64,000 bases of DNA, from contig NZ_BMUF01000008.1 of assembly GCF_014650055.1 (NCBI RefSeq), positions 62,001 to 126,000 of the forward strand, given 5' to 3'. This document shows, one piece after another, positions 43,252 to 51,426 of the stretch; positions within the stretch are counted from its first letter, which is position 1, and the number at the start of each line of letters is the position of its first letter. The translations under genes and the position numbers were made by a program. This stretch comes from Streptomyces malachitofuscus (GTDB lineage: Bacteria > Actinomycetota > Actinomycetes > Streptomycetales > Streptomycetaceae). Below the pieces are notes generated by a model that saw only the letters and a list, made by a program, of their open reading frames with translations, was not told the origin of the DNA and did no database searches.

Positions 43252-44417
43252 ACGATGCGACGACGGACGCCGGCAACGGCCGGACGCTCCCCGACCGCAC
43301 GGGTGACGGCACCCGCGCGGTGCGGGCCGGACTGCCCGAGCCGGTCAAGCACGAGCCGACCCTCCCGGGCCCCGTGTTCGCCGCCCACTTCCACCTGCCC
43401 GGCGACCCCACCGGCCCGTACACCTACGGCCGGGACGAGAACCCGACCTGGACCTTGCTGGAACACGCCATCGCCGAGCTGGAGGCACCGGGGCAGGACG
43501 GTGTCGAGGCGCTGGTGTTCGCCTCGGGCATGGCGGCGATCTCCTCGGTGCTCTTCTCCCAGCTGCGCGCCGGGGACGCGGTCGTCCTGCCGGACGACGG
43601 CTACCAGGCGCTGCCCCTGGTGCGCGCCCAGCTGGAGACGTACGGCATCGAGGTGCGTACCGCGCCGACCGGCGGCGATGCCCAGCTGGAGGTCCTCGAC
43701 GGCGCGAAGCTGCTGTGGATCGAGACGCCCTCCAATCCGGGGCTCGACGTGTGCGACGTGCGGAGGCTCGCCGACGCGGCACACGCGCAGGGGGCACTGG
43801 TCGCCGTCGACAACACCCTCGCGACGCCGCTCGGCCAGCGGCCGCTGGAACTCGGCGCCAACTTCGCCGTGGCCAGCGGCACCAAGCAGCTCACCGGACA
43901 CGGTGATGTACTGCTGGGTTATGTCACCGGCCGCAACGCCGAGGCCATGGCCGCCGTCCGGCGCTGGCGCAAGATCGTCGGTGCGATTCCCGGGCCCATG
44001 GAGGCCTGGCTCGCCCACCGCTCGATCGCCACGCTGCAACTGCGCGTCGATCGGCAGAACACCACCGCTCTCGCACTCGCCCAGGCCTTGCGGGAACGGC
44101 CGGAGGTGACGGGGCTGCGCTATCCCGGGCTGCCCGACGACCCGTCGCACAAGATCGCTTCGCAGCAGATGCGGCGCTACGGATGCGTGGTGTCCTTCAC
44201 GCTGCCCACGCGCGCGCATGCGGACCGTTTCCTCGACGCGCTGCGGCTCGTGGACGACGCGACCAGTTTCGGCGGCGTACGGTCCACGGCGGAGCGGCGC
44301 GGGCGCTGGGGCGGGGACGCGGTGCCGGAGGGCTTCATTCGCTTCTCCGTGGGCGCCGAGGACCCGGAGGACCTGGTGGCGGATGTGCTGCGCGCCCTGA
44401 CCGCATCAGCCTCCTGA
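43248..44417 (+). CDS. Cys/Met metabolism PLP enzyme (cystathionine gamma-lyase/synthase family)
   Basis: The 389-residue protein has the fold-type I signature of the MetB/MetC family: YTYGRDENPTWTLLE, FASGMAAISSV, ETPSNPGLD, VAVDNTLATPL and the PLP lysine in SGTKQLTGHGD. That last block normally reads SATKYxxGHSD. It may be a cystathionine gamma-lyase, a synthase or a methionine gamma-lyase; the sequence does not decide. The ATGA overlap with ptpA is notable since the two reactions are unrelated. Confidence 0.87.
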   Translation: MNDATTDAGNGRTLPDRTGDGTRAVRAGLPEPVKHEPTLPGPVFAAHFHLPGDPTGPYTYGRDENPTWTLLEHAIAELEAPGQDGVEALVFASGMAAISSVLFSQLRAGDAVVLPDDGYQALPLVRAQLETYGIEVRTAPTGGDAQLEVLDGAKLLWIETPSNPGLDVCDVRRLADAAHAQGALVAVDNTLATPLGQRPLELGANFAVASGTKQLTGHGDVLLGYVTGRNAEAMAAVRRWRKIVGAIPGPMEAWLAHRSIATLQLRVDRQNTTALALAQALRERPEVTGLRYPGLPDDPSHKIASQQMRRYGCVVSFTLPTRAHADRFLDALRLVDDATSFGGVRSTAERRGRWGGDAVPEGFIRFSVGAEDPEDLVADVLRALTASAS

Positions 44418-44644
44418 CCAGCCGCCGTACGAGACGACCGGACATCGGGAGTACTGCGGCGGACGGTCCGAGCCTCCCCCCTCGTGGCTCGGACCGTCCT
44501 CGGTTCCGCGCGCGAAGAACCGCGCGACCAAGGCTAGTTGACTCAGTGTCAGTGTCCAATCACAGTAGCGACAGCGACCTATCGACTTATTTATAGTTGG
44601 CCATATCCGGCCTGCAGCGGGGGGCTGACAAGGGAGGGTGTGCC

Positions 44645-45550
44645 GTGGATCTGGCCTTGCTGCGGACCTTTGTGACCGTGCACCGGGCCGGCTCCTTCAC
44701 CCGTGCGGCCGCCCTGCTCGGCCTCTCCCAGCCCGCTGTCACCTCGCAGATAAGGACGCTGGAACGGCAGCTGGGGCGCCCGCTGTTCCTGCGCCAGGCG
44801 CGCGGTGTGACACCGACGAGCATCGGCGACGAGCTCGCCCACAAGGCCGCACCGCATCTCGACGCCCTGGTGGAGATAGCGGAGTCCGGGCTGGAGGAGG
44901 ACTCCTTCTTACGGACCCTGCACCTGGCCGGCCCCCCGGAGTTCACCGCCGAGCGTGCGCTGCCCGCGCTCACGGAGCTGGCCGGTGAGGACGGTCAGGG
45001 CTTCGCCCTGCGTGCCTCCTTCGGCACCGCCGAGGAGGCTCTCGAAGGGCTCGCCGCCGGACATCATGATCTGGCCATCAGCACGGCCCGTCCACGCGGC
45101 GCCCTCCTCACGGCGACTGCGCTCTGCGACGAGGAGCACATCCTGGTCGCCGCCCCACGCTGGGCCGAGCGGATCGGCGCCGACGCGGTCGGCCGCACCG
45201 GTCCGTCCGCTCTCGAGCAGGTCCCGGTGGTCGAGGTGCATGAGACGCTGCCGTTCGTCGCCCGCTACTGGGCGTCCGTCTTCGACTCCCGTCCCGTCGA
45301 CCCGGGCACCGTCATCGTTCCGGATCTACGCGCGGTGCTGGCCTGCGCCACGGCGGGAGCCGGGATGGCGGTGCTGCCGCGGTACTTGTGCACGGGTGCA
45401 CTCGAGCGGGGTGAGGTGGTGGCCCTGCACGAACCGACCGTGCCTCCGCTGCGCACGTACTTTCTGGTGGTCCGCACCGGCACGCTGGCGATGCCCCACA
45501 TCGCACGGGCCCACGAGTGGCTGGAACGGGTCGCCACCGACTGGTGCTGA
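44645..45550 (+). CDS. LysR-family transcriptional regulator
   Basis: The 301-residue regulator has an N-terminal LysR helix-turn-helix (LRTFVTVHRAGSFTRAAALL, then LSQPAVTSQIRTLE) and a periplasmic-binding-like effector domain. AAGGGAGGG precedes the GTG at 44645. The 227-nt gap upstream has an AT-rich CTATCGACTTATTTATAG segment (44578-44595) that could be its own operator. It may control itself or the upstream gene; the target is not known. Confidence 0.9.
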   Translation: MDLALLRTFVTVHRAGSFTRAAALLGLSQPAVTSQIRTLERQLGRPLFLRQARGVTPTSIGDELAHKAAPHLDALVEIAESGLEEDSFLRTLHLAGPPEFTAERALPALTELAGEDGQGFALRASFGTAEEALEGLAAGHHDLAISTARPRGALLTATALCDEEHILVAAPRWAERIGADAVGRTGPSALEQVPVVEVHETLPFVARYWASVFDSRPVDPGTVIVPDLRAVLACATAGAGMAVLPRYLCTGALERGEVVALHEPTVPPLRTYFLVVRTGTLAMPHIARAHEWLERVATDWC

Positions 45551-45602
45551 TCCGCCGGCGCGCGTCGCGTCGCGGCGAAACCGGCCGGTGGGGCCGCGCG
45601 AT

Positions 45603-45616
45603 GTTTCACGTGGAAC
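45603..45616. other. parS-like site, one mismatch
   Basis: GTTTCACGTGGAAC differs from parS at one base. It lies between the LysR and Nudix genes. Confidence 0.55.
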
Positions 45617-45637
45617 CAGCCGGGCCACATTTCCCCC

Positions 45638-46120
45638 ATGACCGTCCGACCCGTGGTCAAGCGCACCGCCCGAGCCGTTCTGCTCGACGGCGAGAACCTG
45701 ATTCTGATCAAGCGCACCAAACCCGGCATGGATCCCTACTGGCTCACCCCGGGGGGCGGAGTCGAGCCGGAGGACCCGACCGTCGTGGACGCCCTGCACC
45801 GGGAGGTGTACGAGGAACTCGGCGCGAAGATCTCCGATGTGGTGCCCTGTTTCGTCGACACCGTGGAACACATCGGCGAGGACGGCGGCGCCACCGGCGT
45901 GAAGGTGCAGCACTTCTTCGTATGCCGCCTCGAATCGATGGACCCGTCCCTGCGGCACGGTCCCGAGGTCGAGGAACCCATCGGCGAGTACGAGATCGTC
46001 CGTGTCCCGTTCACCCGGGTCGGCATCGCCTCCGTCCACCTCGTGCCGCTGTCGCTGCGCCACTATCTGGACGGCAACATCGAGGGTGTGCGCGCCATGC
46101 ACGCGCCCGATCTCGGCTGA
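45638..46120 (+). CDS. Nudix hydrolase
   Basis: The 160-residue protein has a Nudix box GGVEPEDPTVVDALHREVYEELG (written in family order; the REVYEELG helix is intact). The first consensus glutamate of GX5EX7REUXEEXGU is a proline here, while the metal-binding EVYEE helix remains. It probably hydrolyses a nucleoside-diphosphate derivative. The gene may be read as an operon with the acetyltransferase gene that follows. Confidence 0.88.
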   Translation: MTVRPVVKRTARAVLLDGENLILIKRTKPGMDPYWLTPGGGVEPEDPTVVDALHREVYEELGAKISDVVPCFVDTVEHIGEDGGATGVKVQHFFVCRLESMDPSLRHGPEVEEPIGEYEIVRVPFTRVGIASVHLVPLSLRHYLDGNIEGVRAMHAPDLG

Positions 46121-46210
46121 CCTCCAGCCCTCACGGGCATGGCCGAAAGGTCGCACGAGTCCGTGGAAACCGGTGGACGCCGATGGCTCCTGTCGGACAG
46201 CCTGACCTGC

Positions 46211-47077
46211 GTGCCGACGCCTTCCCTTGACTCTCTGCCCATCCGCCGTCTGACGCTCCGCGATCTCACCGCCTGCGCCGACTTGTCCGAGGACCGGGGG
46301 TGGCCACGGGAGGAGCACAAGTGGGGACTCCTGCTGGCGTCCGGGAAGGGGTACGGCATCGACGACCCCGGCGGCGGTCTGGTGGCCGCCTGTGTCGTCA
46401 CCGAGTACGGGCCGCAGGAGCACCCCGTACTCGCGGCCATCGGCATGGTCCTGGTCGCCGAGCGGCATGCGCGCCGGGGCGTGGGGCGCCGGTTGATGCG
46501 CCACGTCGTCGCGGAGGCGGGAACCACGCCTCTCACCCTGCACGCGACACCCTCCGGCCGACCGCTCTACGAGGAACTCGGCTTCAAGGTCACCGGCCGG
46601 GCCGAGATGCTGCGGGGCCGATTCGTCGGTACCGGCGCTCGGCCGGAGGTCGCCACCCGTGCCGCGACCGCCGAGGACCTCCCGGCGATCCTCCGGCTCG
46701 ACGAGGAGGTGTTCGGTGCGGACCGGACGCATGTCGTCACCCGGCTGCCCGCCTTCGCCGATCAGTTCCGCGTCGCCGAGGAGGACGGACGGCTCATCGG
46801 CTACGCGGCCGCCTGGCCCAACATGGACACCCATGTCGTGGGCCCGCTGATCGCCCGTGACACCACGACGGCCAAGGCGCTCCTCGCTTCTCTCGCCGCC
46901 CATACCGTCCGGCCCCTGCGCACCGACATCGACGTGCGGCACGAAGAGCTGCTGGACTGGGCGAAGGCTCACGGCCTTGCGTCGGTCGCGTTCAACGCCG
47001 TGATGACGTACGGGACCACGGAACTGCCCGGGGACCGGAGCCGGCGGTTCGCCCCGGTGACGGTCGCGGCGGGCTGA
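46211..47077 (+). CDS. GNAT-family N-acetyltransferase (two GNAT-like halves)
   Basis: The 288-residue protein has an N-terminal GNAT domain with the acetyl-CoA loop RHARRGVGRRLMRHV (about residues 97-111) and YEELGFKVTGR. It also has a C-terminal half (about 155-285) resembling the acetyltransf_18/DUF1248 type. The start is uncertain; an ATG at 46139 would add 24 residues without a domain. Substrate unknown. Confidence 0.85.
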   Translation: MPTPSLDSLPIRRLTLRDLTACADLSEDRGWPREEHKWGLLLASGKGYGIDDPGGGLVAACVVTEYGPQEHPVLAAIGMVLVAERHARRGVGRRLMRHVVAEAGTTPLTLHATPSGRPLYEELGFKVTGRAEMLRGRFVGTGARPEVATRAATAEDLPAILRLDEEVFGADRTHVVTRLPAFADQFRVAEEDGRLIGYAAAWPNMDTHVVGPLIARDTTTAKALLASLAAHTVRPLRTDIDVRHEELLDWAKAHGLASVAFNAVMTYGTTELPGDRSRRFAPVTVAAG

Positions 47078-47097
47078 CGGCGACGCCGCGGACAGAG

Positions 47098-47132
47098 CGA
47101 CGCCGGTCCCCGCACGCTGGGGACCGGCGTCG
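47098..47132. terminator. Bidirectional terminator
   Basis: CGACGCCGGTCCCC (47098-47111) and GGGGACCGGCGTCG (47119-47132) form a perfect 14-bp stem with a 7-nt loop between convergent acetyltransferase and HbpS-like genes. Confidence 0.85.
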
Positions 47133-47154
47133 TCGTGCGTCGCGGGGCACGTCG

Positions 47155-47577
47155 TCAGACGAGGGCCTCCACGGCGGCGGTGGCGAAGGCATGGTCCTGC
47201 TCCGGAGCACCACCGCCGACGCCGATCGCACCGATCAGCCGGCCCTCGCGCCGGACGGGCACGCCCCCGGCGATGAACAGCAGCGGCCGGTCGAGGGCGG
47301 TGGGCAGGGTGTGGAACAGACCTCCGGGCTGCACGGCGTCCACCAGGTCGGCGGTGGGCGCGTTCAGCTGGAGGGCGGTGTACGCCTTGCGGGTGCTGGT
47401 CTCACCGGAGATCAGCACGGCGCGGTCGTCCCTGCGGAAGGTGAGCAGGTGCCCGCCGGCATCGACCACGGTGACGCTGACCGTGACACCGGCCGCTTCG
47501 GCGGCCCGGCGTGCGGTGGTGACGAGGGTTTCGGCGTCCGCGGTGCTGAGCGGGGCGACGGCGGTGGTGGTGCTCAT
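47155..47577 (-). CDS. GlcG/HbpS-type (DUF336) protein
   Basis: The 140-residue protein is a compact alpha/beta DUF336 member: VTVVDAGGHLLTFRRDD, RKAYTALQL, GGVPVRREGRLIGAIGVGGG, then QDHAFATAA. Relatives include HbpS, a haem-binding stress sensor in Streptomyces, and GlcG. No signal peptide is seen, so it is probably cytoplasmic. AAGGAG precedes the ATG. It lies about 100 nt downstream of the MFS gene on the same strand and may be co-regulated. Confidence 0.87.
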   Translation of the reverse strand: MSTTTAVAPLSTADAETLVTTARRAAEAAGVTVSVTVVDAGGHLLTFRRDDRAVLISGETSTRKAYTALQLNAPTADLVDAVQPGGLFHTLPTALDRPLLFIAGGVPVRREGRLIGAIGVGGGAPEQDHAFATAAVEALV

Positions 47578-47675
47578 GAGGGGTTCTCCTTGCGGTACGG
47601 GGGGACATCGATGGTGCGGGTGTGGCATCGATGGGCGCGGGGACGGCCCTGGCCCCGCGCCTGTCGGTGCCGTGG

Positions 47676-48884
47676 TCAGTGGGTGAGGGCGGTCGGCCGC
47701 TCGGCGGGTGCCGAGCCGGTGACCGGCGTGCCGGGCACGCCCGAGCGGCGCTCGAGGGCGGCCGAGACGAAGGCGAGCACCAGGGCGGCCGCGGCGAGGA
47801 CGGCGCCGACCCAGTTGGGGGCGGTGTAGCCGAGGCCCGCCGCGATCACCAGGCCGCCGAGCCAGGCGGACAGGGCGTTGCCTAGGTTGAAGGCGCCGAT
47901 GTTGAGGGCCGAGGCCAGGGTGGGGGCCCCGTGCGCGTGGTCGAGGACCCGCTTCTGCAGCGGCGGCACCGTGGCGAATCCCAGAGCGCCGATGAGGGCG
48001 ATGGTGACGGCGGCGGCGATCTTGTTGTGCGCGGTCAGGGTGAAGAGCGCGAGCACGACGGCCAGGGCGCCCAGGGACACGTACAGCATCGGCATCAGGG
48101 CCCGGTCCGCGTACCGGCCTCCGACGAGGTTGCCGCCGACCATGCCGAGACCGAAGAGGACCAGCAGCCAGGTGACGGAGCCGTCGGCGAACCCGGCGAC
48201 GCGCGTCATCATCGGCGCGATGTAGGTGATCGCCGCGAAGACACCGCCGAAGCCGAGGACGGTCATCGCCATGGCGAGCAGGACCTGGGCGTTCTTCAGG
48301 GCGGCCAGCTCATGGCGCAGGCGTACGCCCTGGGGCTTGGGCATGTCGGGGACGAGCCTGGCGATACCGGCCAGGCCGGCGACACCGAGGACGGCCACGA
48401 CGGCGAAGGTGACGCGCCACCCGATGGACTGGCCGACGAGCGTGCCCAGGGGGACGCCGACGACGTTGGCGACCGTCAGCCCGGTGAACATCAGGGCGAT
48501 GGCTCCGGCCTTCTTGTCGGGTGCGACCAGGTCCGCCGCGACCACGGAGCCGATACCGAAGAAGGCGCCGTGAGCCAGCGAGGCGATCACGCGTCCGGTC
48601 AGCATGAGGCCGAAGGTGGGGGCCAGCGCCGAGAGCAGGTTCCCGACGACGAACAGCCCCATCAGCAGCATCAGCATCCGCTTGCGGGAGATCTTGGTGC
48701 CGAGCACGGTCATCAGGGGTGCGCCGAACATGACGCCCAGTGCGTAGCCGGTCACCAGATAGCCGGCGGTGGGGATGGAGACACCGAAGTCGCCCGCGAC
48801 CTCGGGCAGCAAGCCCATGATCACGAACTCCGTGGTGCCGATCCCGAAGGCCCCGATCGCGAGGGCCAGAAGCGCGAGAGACAT
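47676..48884 (-). CDS. MFS drug/sugar efflux transporter (DHA1)
   Basis: The 402-residue transporter has 12 predicted helices and DHA1 features: FGIGTTEFVIMGLLPEVA in helix 1, a GTKISRKR loop (motif A-like) and GRVIASLAHGAFFG (antiporter motif region). It resembles AraJ/CmlA-like exporters. It is divergent from a MarR-family gene across a 138-nt operator region, which suggests MarR control. Confidence 0.9.
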   Translation of the reverse strand: MSLALLALAIGAFGIGTTEFVIMGLLPEVAGDFGVSIPTAGYLVTGYALGVMFGAPLMTVLGTKISRKRMLMLLMGLFVVGNLLSALAPTFGLMLTGRVIASLAHGAFFGIGSVVAADLVAPDKKAGAIALMFTGLTVANVVGVPLGTLVGQSIGWRVTFAVVAVLGVAGLAGIARLVPDMPKPQGVRLRHELAALKNAQVLLAMAMTVLGFGGVFAAITYIAPMMTRVAGFADGSVTWLLVLFGLGMVGGNLVGGRYADRALMPMLYVSLGALAVVLALFTLTAHNKIAAAVTIALIGALGFATVPPLQKRVLDHAHGAPTLASALNIGAFNLGNALSAWLGGLVIAAGLGYTAPNWVGAVLAAAALVLAFVSAALERRSGVPGTPVTGSAPAERPTALTH

Positions 48885-48932
48885 GAGGGGAGAAACCTTC
48901 CGAAGATTGCAGGAGCGCTTTAGGTGCCATCA

Positions 48933-48974
48933 CAATAGTTGCAGACGCTTTTTATTTGCAAGCGCCGACTATTG
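48933..48974. promoter_or_regulatory. Candidate MarR operator between MFS and MarR genes
   Basis: CAATAGT (48933-48939) and ACTATTG (48968-48974) are perfect inverted arms around an AT-rich core with TTGCA repeats (TTGCAGACGC, TTTGCAAGCG). The segment is unlike its GC-rich surroundings and lies between divergent starts. Confidence 0.65.
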
Positions 48975-49022
48975 CGGGCTTGCTCTACCCTTGTGTCAGG
49001 AGCTTGAACGGAGGAAACGCCC

Positions 49023-49487
49023 ATGACAGCCACGGACCCCGCGCTCACCGCTCTCGCTCAGGGCTGGTGCGCACTCTCCCTGCTGCACGGGAGGATCGAG
49101 GCCCACATCGAGCGCGCCCTTCAGACCCGGCACGACCTGAGCGTGCGGGAGTACTCCCTGCTCGACGTCCTGAGCCGGCAGCACGACGGCGACGGCGGCC
49201 ATTTGCAGATGAAGCAGGTAGCCGACGCGGTCGTGCTCAGCCAGAGCGCCACCACCCGTCTGGTCACCCGGCTCGAGGACCGAGGGCTGCTGGAACGCTA
49301 TCTCTGCCCCACCGACCGGCGCGGCATCTACACCAACGTCACCGAGTCCGGCGTCGAGCTCCTGGAACAGGCGCGGCCGACCAATGACACCGCCCTGCGC
49401 GAGGCGCTCGACGAGGCGGCGAAGAACCCGGATCTGGCCCCTCTGGTCCGGGCGGTGGAGACGCTGAAGGCGCCGGTGCCCGCATAG
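49023..49487 (+). CDS. MarR-family transcriptional regulator
   Basis: The 154-residue winged-helix protein has a recognition region MKQVADAVVLSQSATTRLVTRLE and wing DRRGIYTNVTESG. It is divergent from the MFS exporter and is the likely repressor of it. GGAGG lies 8 nt upstream of the ATG. Confidence 0.92.
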   Translation: MTATDPALTALAQGWCALSLLHGRIEAHIERALQTRHDLSVREYSLLDVLSRQHDGDGGHLQMKQVADAVVLSQSATTRLVTRLEDRGLLERYLCPTDRRGIYTNVTESGVELLEQARPTNDTALREALDEAAKNPDLAPLVRAVETLKAPVPA

Positions 49488-49496
49488 GGTGCCGGC

Positions 49497-49949
49497 ATGG
49501 AAGATCTTGAGATACGCGCCGCGGTCGCCGACGACCTCCCCGCGATCGTCGGCATGCTCGCGGACGACCCCCTGGGCGCGGAGCGCGAGTCACCCGACGA
49601 CCTCAGCCCGTATCTGACCGCGTGGAAACGGCTCGTCGCCGATGCCAACCAGCACCTGGTCGTCGCGGTACGCGAGCAGCGCGTCGTCGGCACACTGCAA
49701 CTCACGATCGTTCCGGGACTGTCCCGCCGCGGCTCCACCAGGTCGATCATCGAAGGGGTCCGCATCCATGCGGACGAGCGCGGCAGCGGCCTGGGCAGCC
49801 GGCTCATCGAGTGGGCGATCGAGACATCCCGCCGGGAGGGCTGTCGACTGGTCCAGCTCACCTCGGACAACACGCGCACCGACGCCCACCGCTTCTACGA
49901 ACGACTCGGCTTCACGGCCTCGCACGTCGGTTTCAAGCTTCCGCTGTGA
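49497..49949 (+). CDS. GNAT-family N-acetyltransferase
   Basis: The 150-residue protein has an acetyl-CoA motif ERGSGLGSRLIEWAIE and a C-terminal RFYERLGF, both typical of GNAT enzymes. TAGGGT at 49485-49490, which includes the stop codon of the MarR gene, sits 6 nt before the ATG and may drive a leaderless message. A parS palindrome follows the gene. Confidence 0.9.
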   Translation: MEDLEIRAAVADDLPAIVGMLADDPLGAERESPDDLSPYLTAWKRLVADANQHLVVAVREQRVVGTLQLTIVPGLSRRGSTRSIIEGVRIHADERGSGLGSRLIEWAIETSRREGCRLVQLTSDNTRTDAHRFYERLGFTASHVGFKLPL

Positions 49950-49958
49950 CGAAGCGCT

Positions 49959-49990
49959 CAGGGCCGTGTTTCACGTGAAACACGGCCCTG
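49959..49990. terminator. 32-nt perfect palindrome: parS within a terminator
   Basis: The arm CAGGGCCGTGTTTCAC is followed directly by its complement. The centre, GTTTCACGTGAAAC at 49968-49981, is a perfect parS, extended by nine further paired bases on each side. It lies between convergent genes (stops 49949 and 50014), so it may act both as terminator and as ParB site. Confidence 0.85.
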
Positions 49991-50013
49991 TCGAGGCTTC
50001 CGGCGGCCGTCGG

Positions 50014-51399
50014 CTAACCGATGCCCCTCCATCCCTCGGGGTCCACCCCACCCGGCACCGGAGCCTCTTCGTCATACGGCCGGCGCGTGAACACGAACGA
50101 TCCCAGGTCGAGATGGCTCACCTGCCCGTCCGAGCGCCGGACGGGCTTCAGCAGTTCTCCGGCGTAGTAGCCCTCCAGCCCCACCCAGGTGCCGTCCCCG
50201 TTCGAGCGGAAGCGTGAGCGCCGGCCGCTGCCGGACAGCGGCTCCAGCGAAAGGAACCCGTCGGCCGAGAGCCGCAGAGCGCAGGCATGCGTCCCCCAGT
50301 ACCACTGCCCCACCAGCTCCAGCACCGCCGGATCCACCTCCCTCAGCGGCTGCCAGGGAGCGGGAATACGCGGCTCTGCCTGGGCGACGATCCGGACCAG
50401 GTCGGCCGCGACCATGAACGGCGCCGGCCCGGAAGTGCAGTTGGCCAGGACCACCGCGCCCACGTCGTCCGCCACGCTGATCGTGAGGCAGGCGAGGAAG
50501 CCGGGAAGTGATCCGGTATGCCCGGCGAGAGCCCGTCCGTCCTGATGACGGAGCTCCATCCCCAGGCAGTACGCATAGCCGTCGGCCACGTCCGCCGCCT
50601 CGACCGGTGTGGCCGGCGTCCTCATCTCCCGCACGGCGTCCGCGCTCAGCACTCGCTCGTCGCCCTCGGCCAGGAAGGCCACGAAGCGCCCCAAGTCCCC
50701 CGTCGTGGACCACAGTTGTCCGGCAGGCGCCATCACTCCGAGGTCCTCCAGAGGCTCGGGAAGGATCACATCGGCCCACGGATGCACCGCCCAGCCGCCC
50801 GCATGCGGCGCCTCGGGCCGCACGCTCGTGCGGCGCAGGCCCAGCGGTTCGAGCACTTCTCCCCGGAGCGCTTCCTCCCAGGGGGTGCCACGCAGCTTCT
50901 CGACCAGGGCTCCGAGCAGCGCGTAGCCCGGGTTCGAGTAGTGGAACCGCCTGCCCTTGGGGTGCAGCAGCGGCCGTCCGCCCAGCACGTCGGTGAGACC
51001 GGGCCGCAGTGTCCCCGGGGTCCGCTCCCACCAGGGGCCGGGCGTCTCGGCGGCCAGCCCGCCGCTGTGCGAGAGCAGTTCGGCGATGGTCACCTCGCCC
51101 GCACCGGTGTCCGGCAGGTGCTTCTCCAACGGGTCGGAGAGATCCAGCGCGCCCTCCTCACGCAGCCGGAGCACCAGAACGGCGGTGAAGGTCTTGGTGA
51201 TCGAACCGATCCGGTACTGCACGTTCTCGTCCGGGGCATGGCCCTCCACCGAGGTCCGTGCCCCTGTCCACACCGCCTTCCCACCCCGCACCACGGCCGC
51301 GGACAGCGAAGGCGCACGCCCCTCGGTCTGGGCGACGGCGATCCGGTGCAGCAGAGCACGCCGCGTTCCGGGCAGCAGTTCTTCCTCAGGTGTCGTCAT
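50014..51399 (-). CDS. Serine hydrolase of the class C beta-lactamase family
   Basis: The 461-residue cytoplasmic protein lacks a signal peptide. It has S-x-x-K in GSITKTF (Ser near 94), Y-x-N in HYSNPGYALLG and the H-T-G box in AGHTGSLPGF. The last ~110 residues form a separate beta domain. Relatives include esterases, DD-peptidases and beta-lactamases; without a signal peptide an esterase or amidase role is more likely. Confidence 0.87.
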   Translation of the reverse strand: MTTPEEELLPGTRRALLHRIAVAQTEGRAPSLSAAVVRGGKAVWTGARTSVEGHAPDENVQYRIGSITKTFTAVLVLRLREEGALDLSDPLEKHLPDTGAGEVTIAELLSHSGGLAAETPGPWWERTPGTLRPGLTDVLGGRPLLHPKGRRFHYSNPGYALLGALVEKLRGTPWEEALRGEVLEPLGLRRTSVRPEAPHAGGWAVHPWADVILPEPLEDLGVMAPAGQLWSTTGDLGRFVAFLAEGDERVLSADAVREMRTPATPVEAADVADGYAYCLGMELRHQDGRALAGHTGSLPGFLACLTISVADDVGAVVLANCTSGPAPFMVAADLVRIVAQAEPRIPAPWQPLREVDPAVLELVGQWYWGTHACALRLSADGFLSLEPLSGSGRRSRFRSNGDGTWVGLEGYYAGELLKPVRRSDGQVSHLDLGSFVFTRRPYDEEAPVPGGVDPEGWRGIG

Positions 51400-51426
51400 G
51401 CCCCCAGTCCAGCACGGGCGCCCGGG

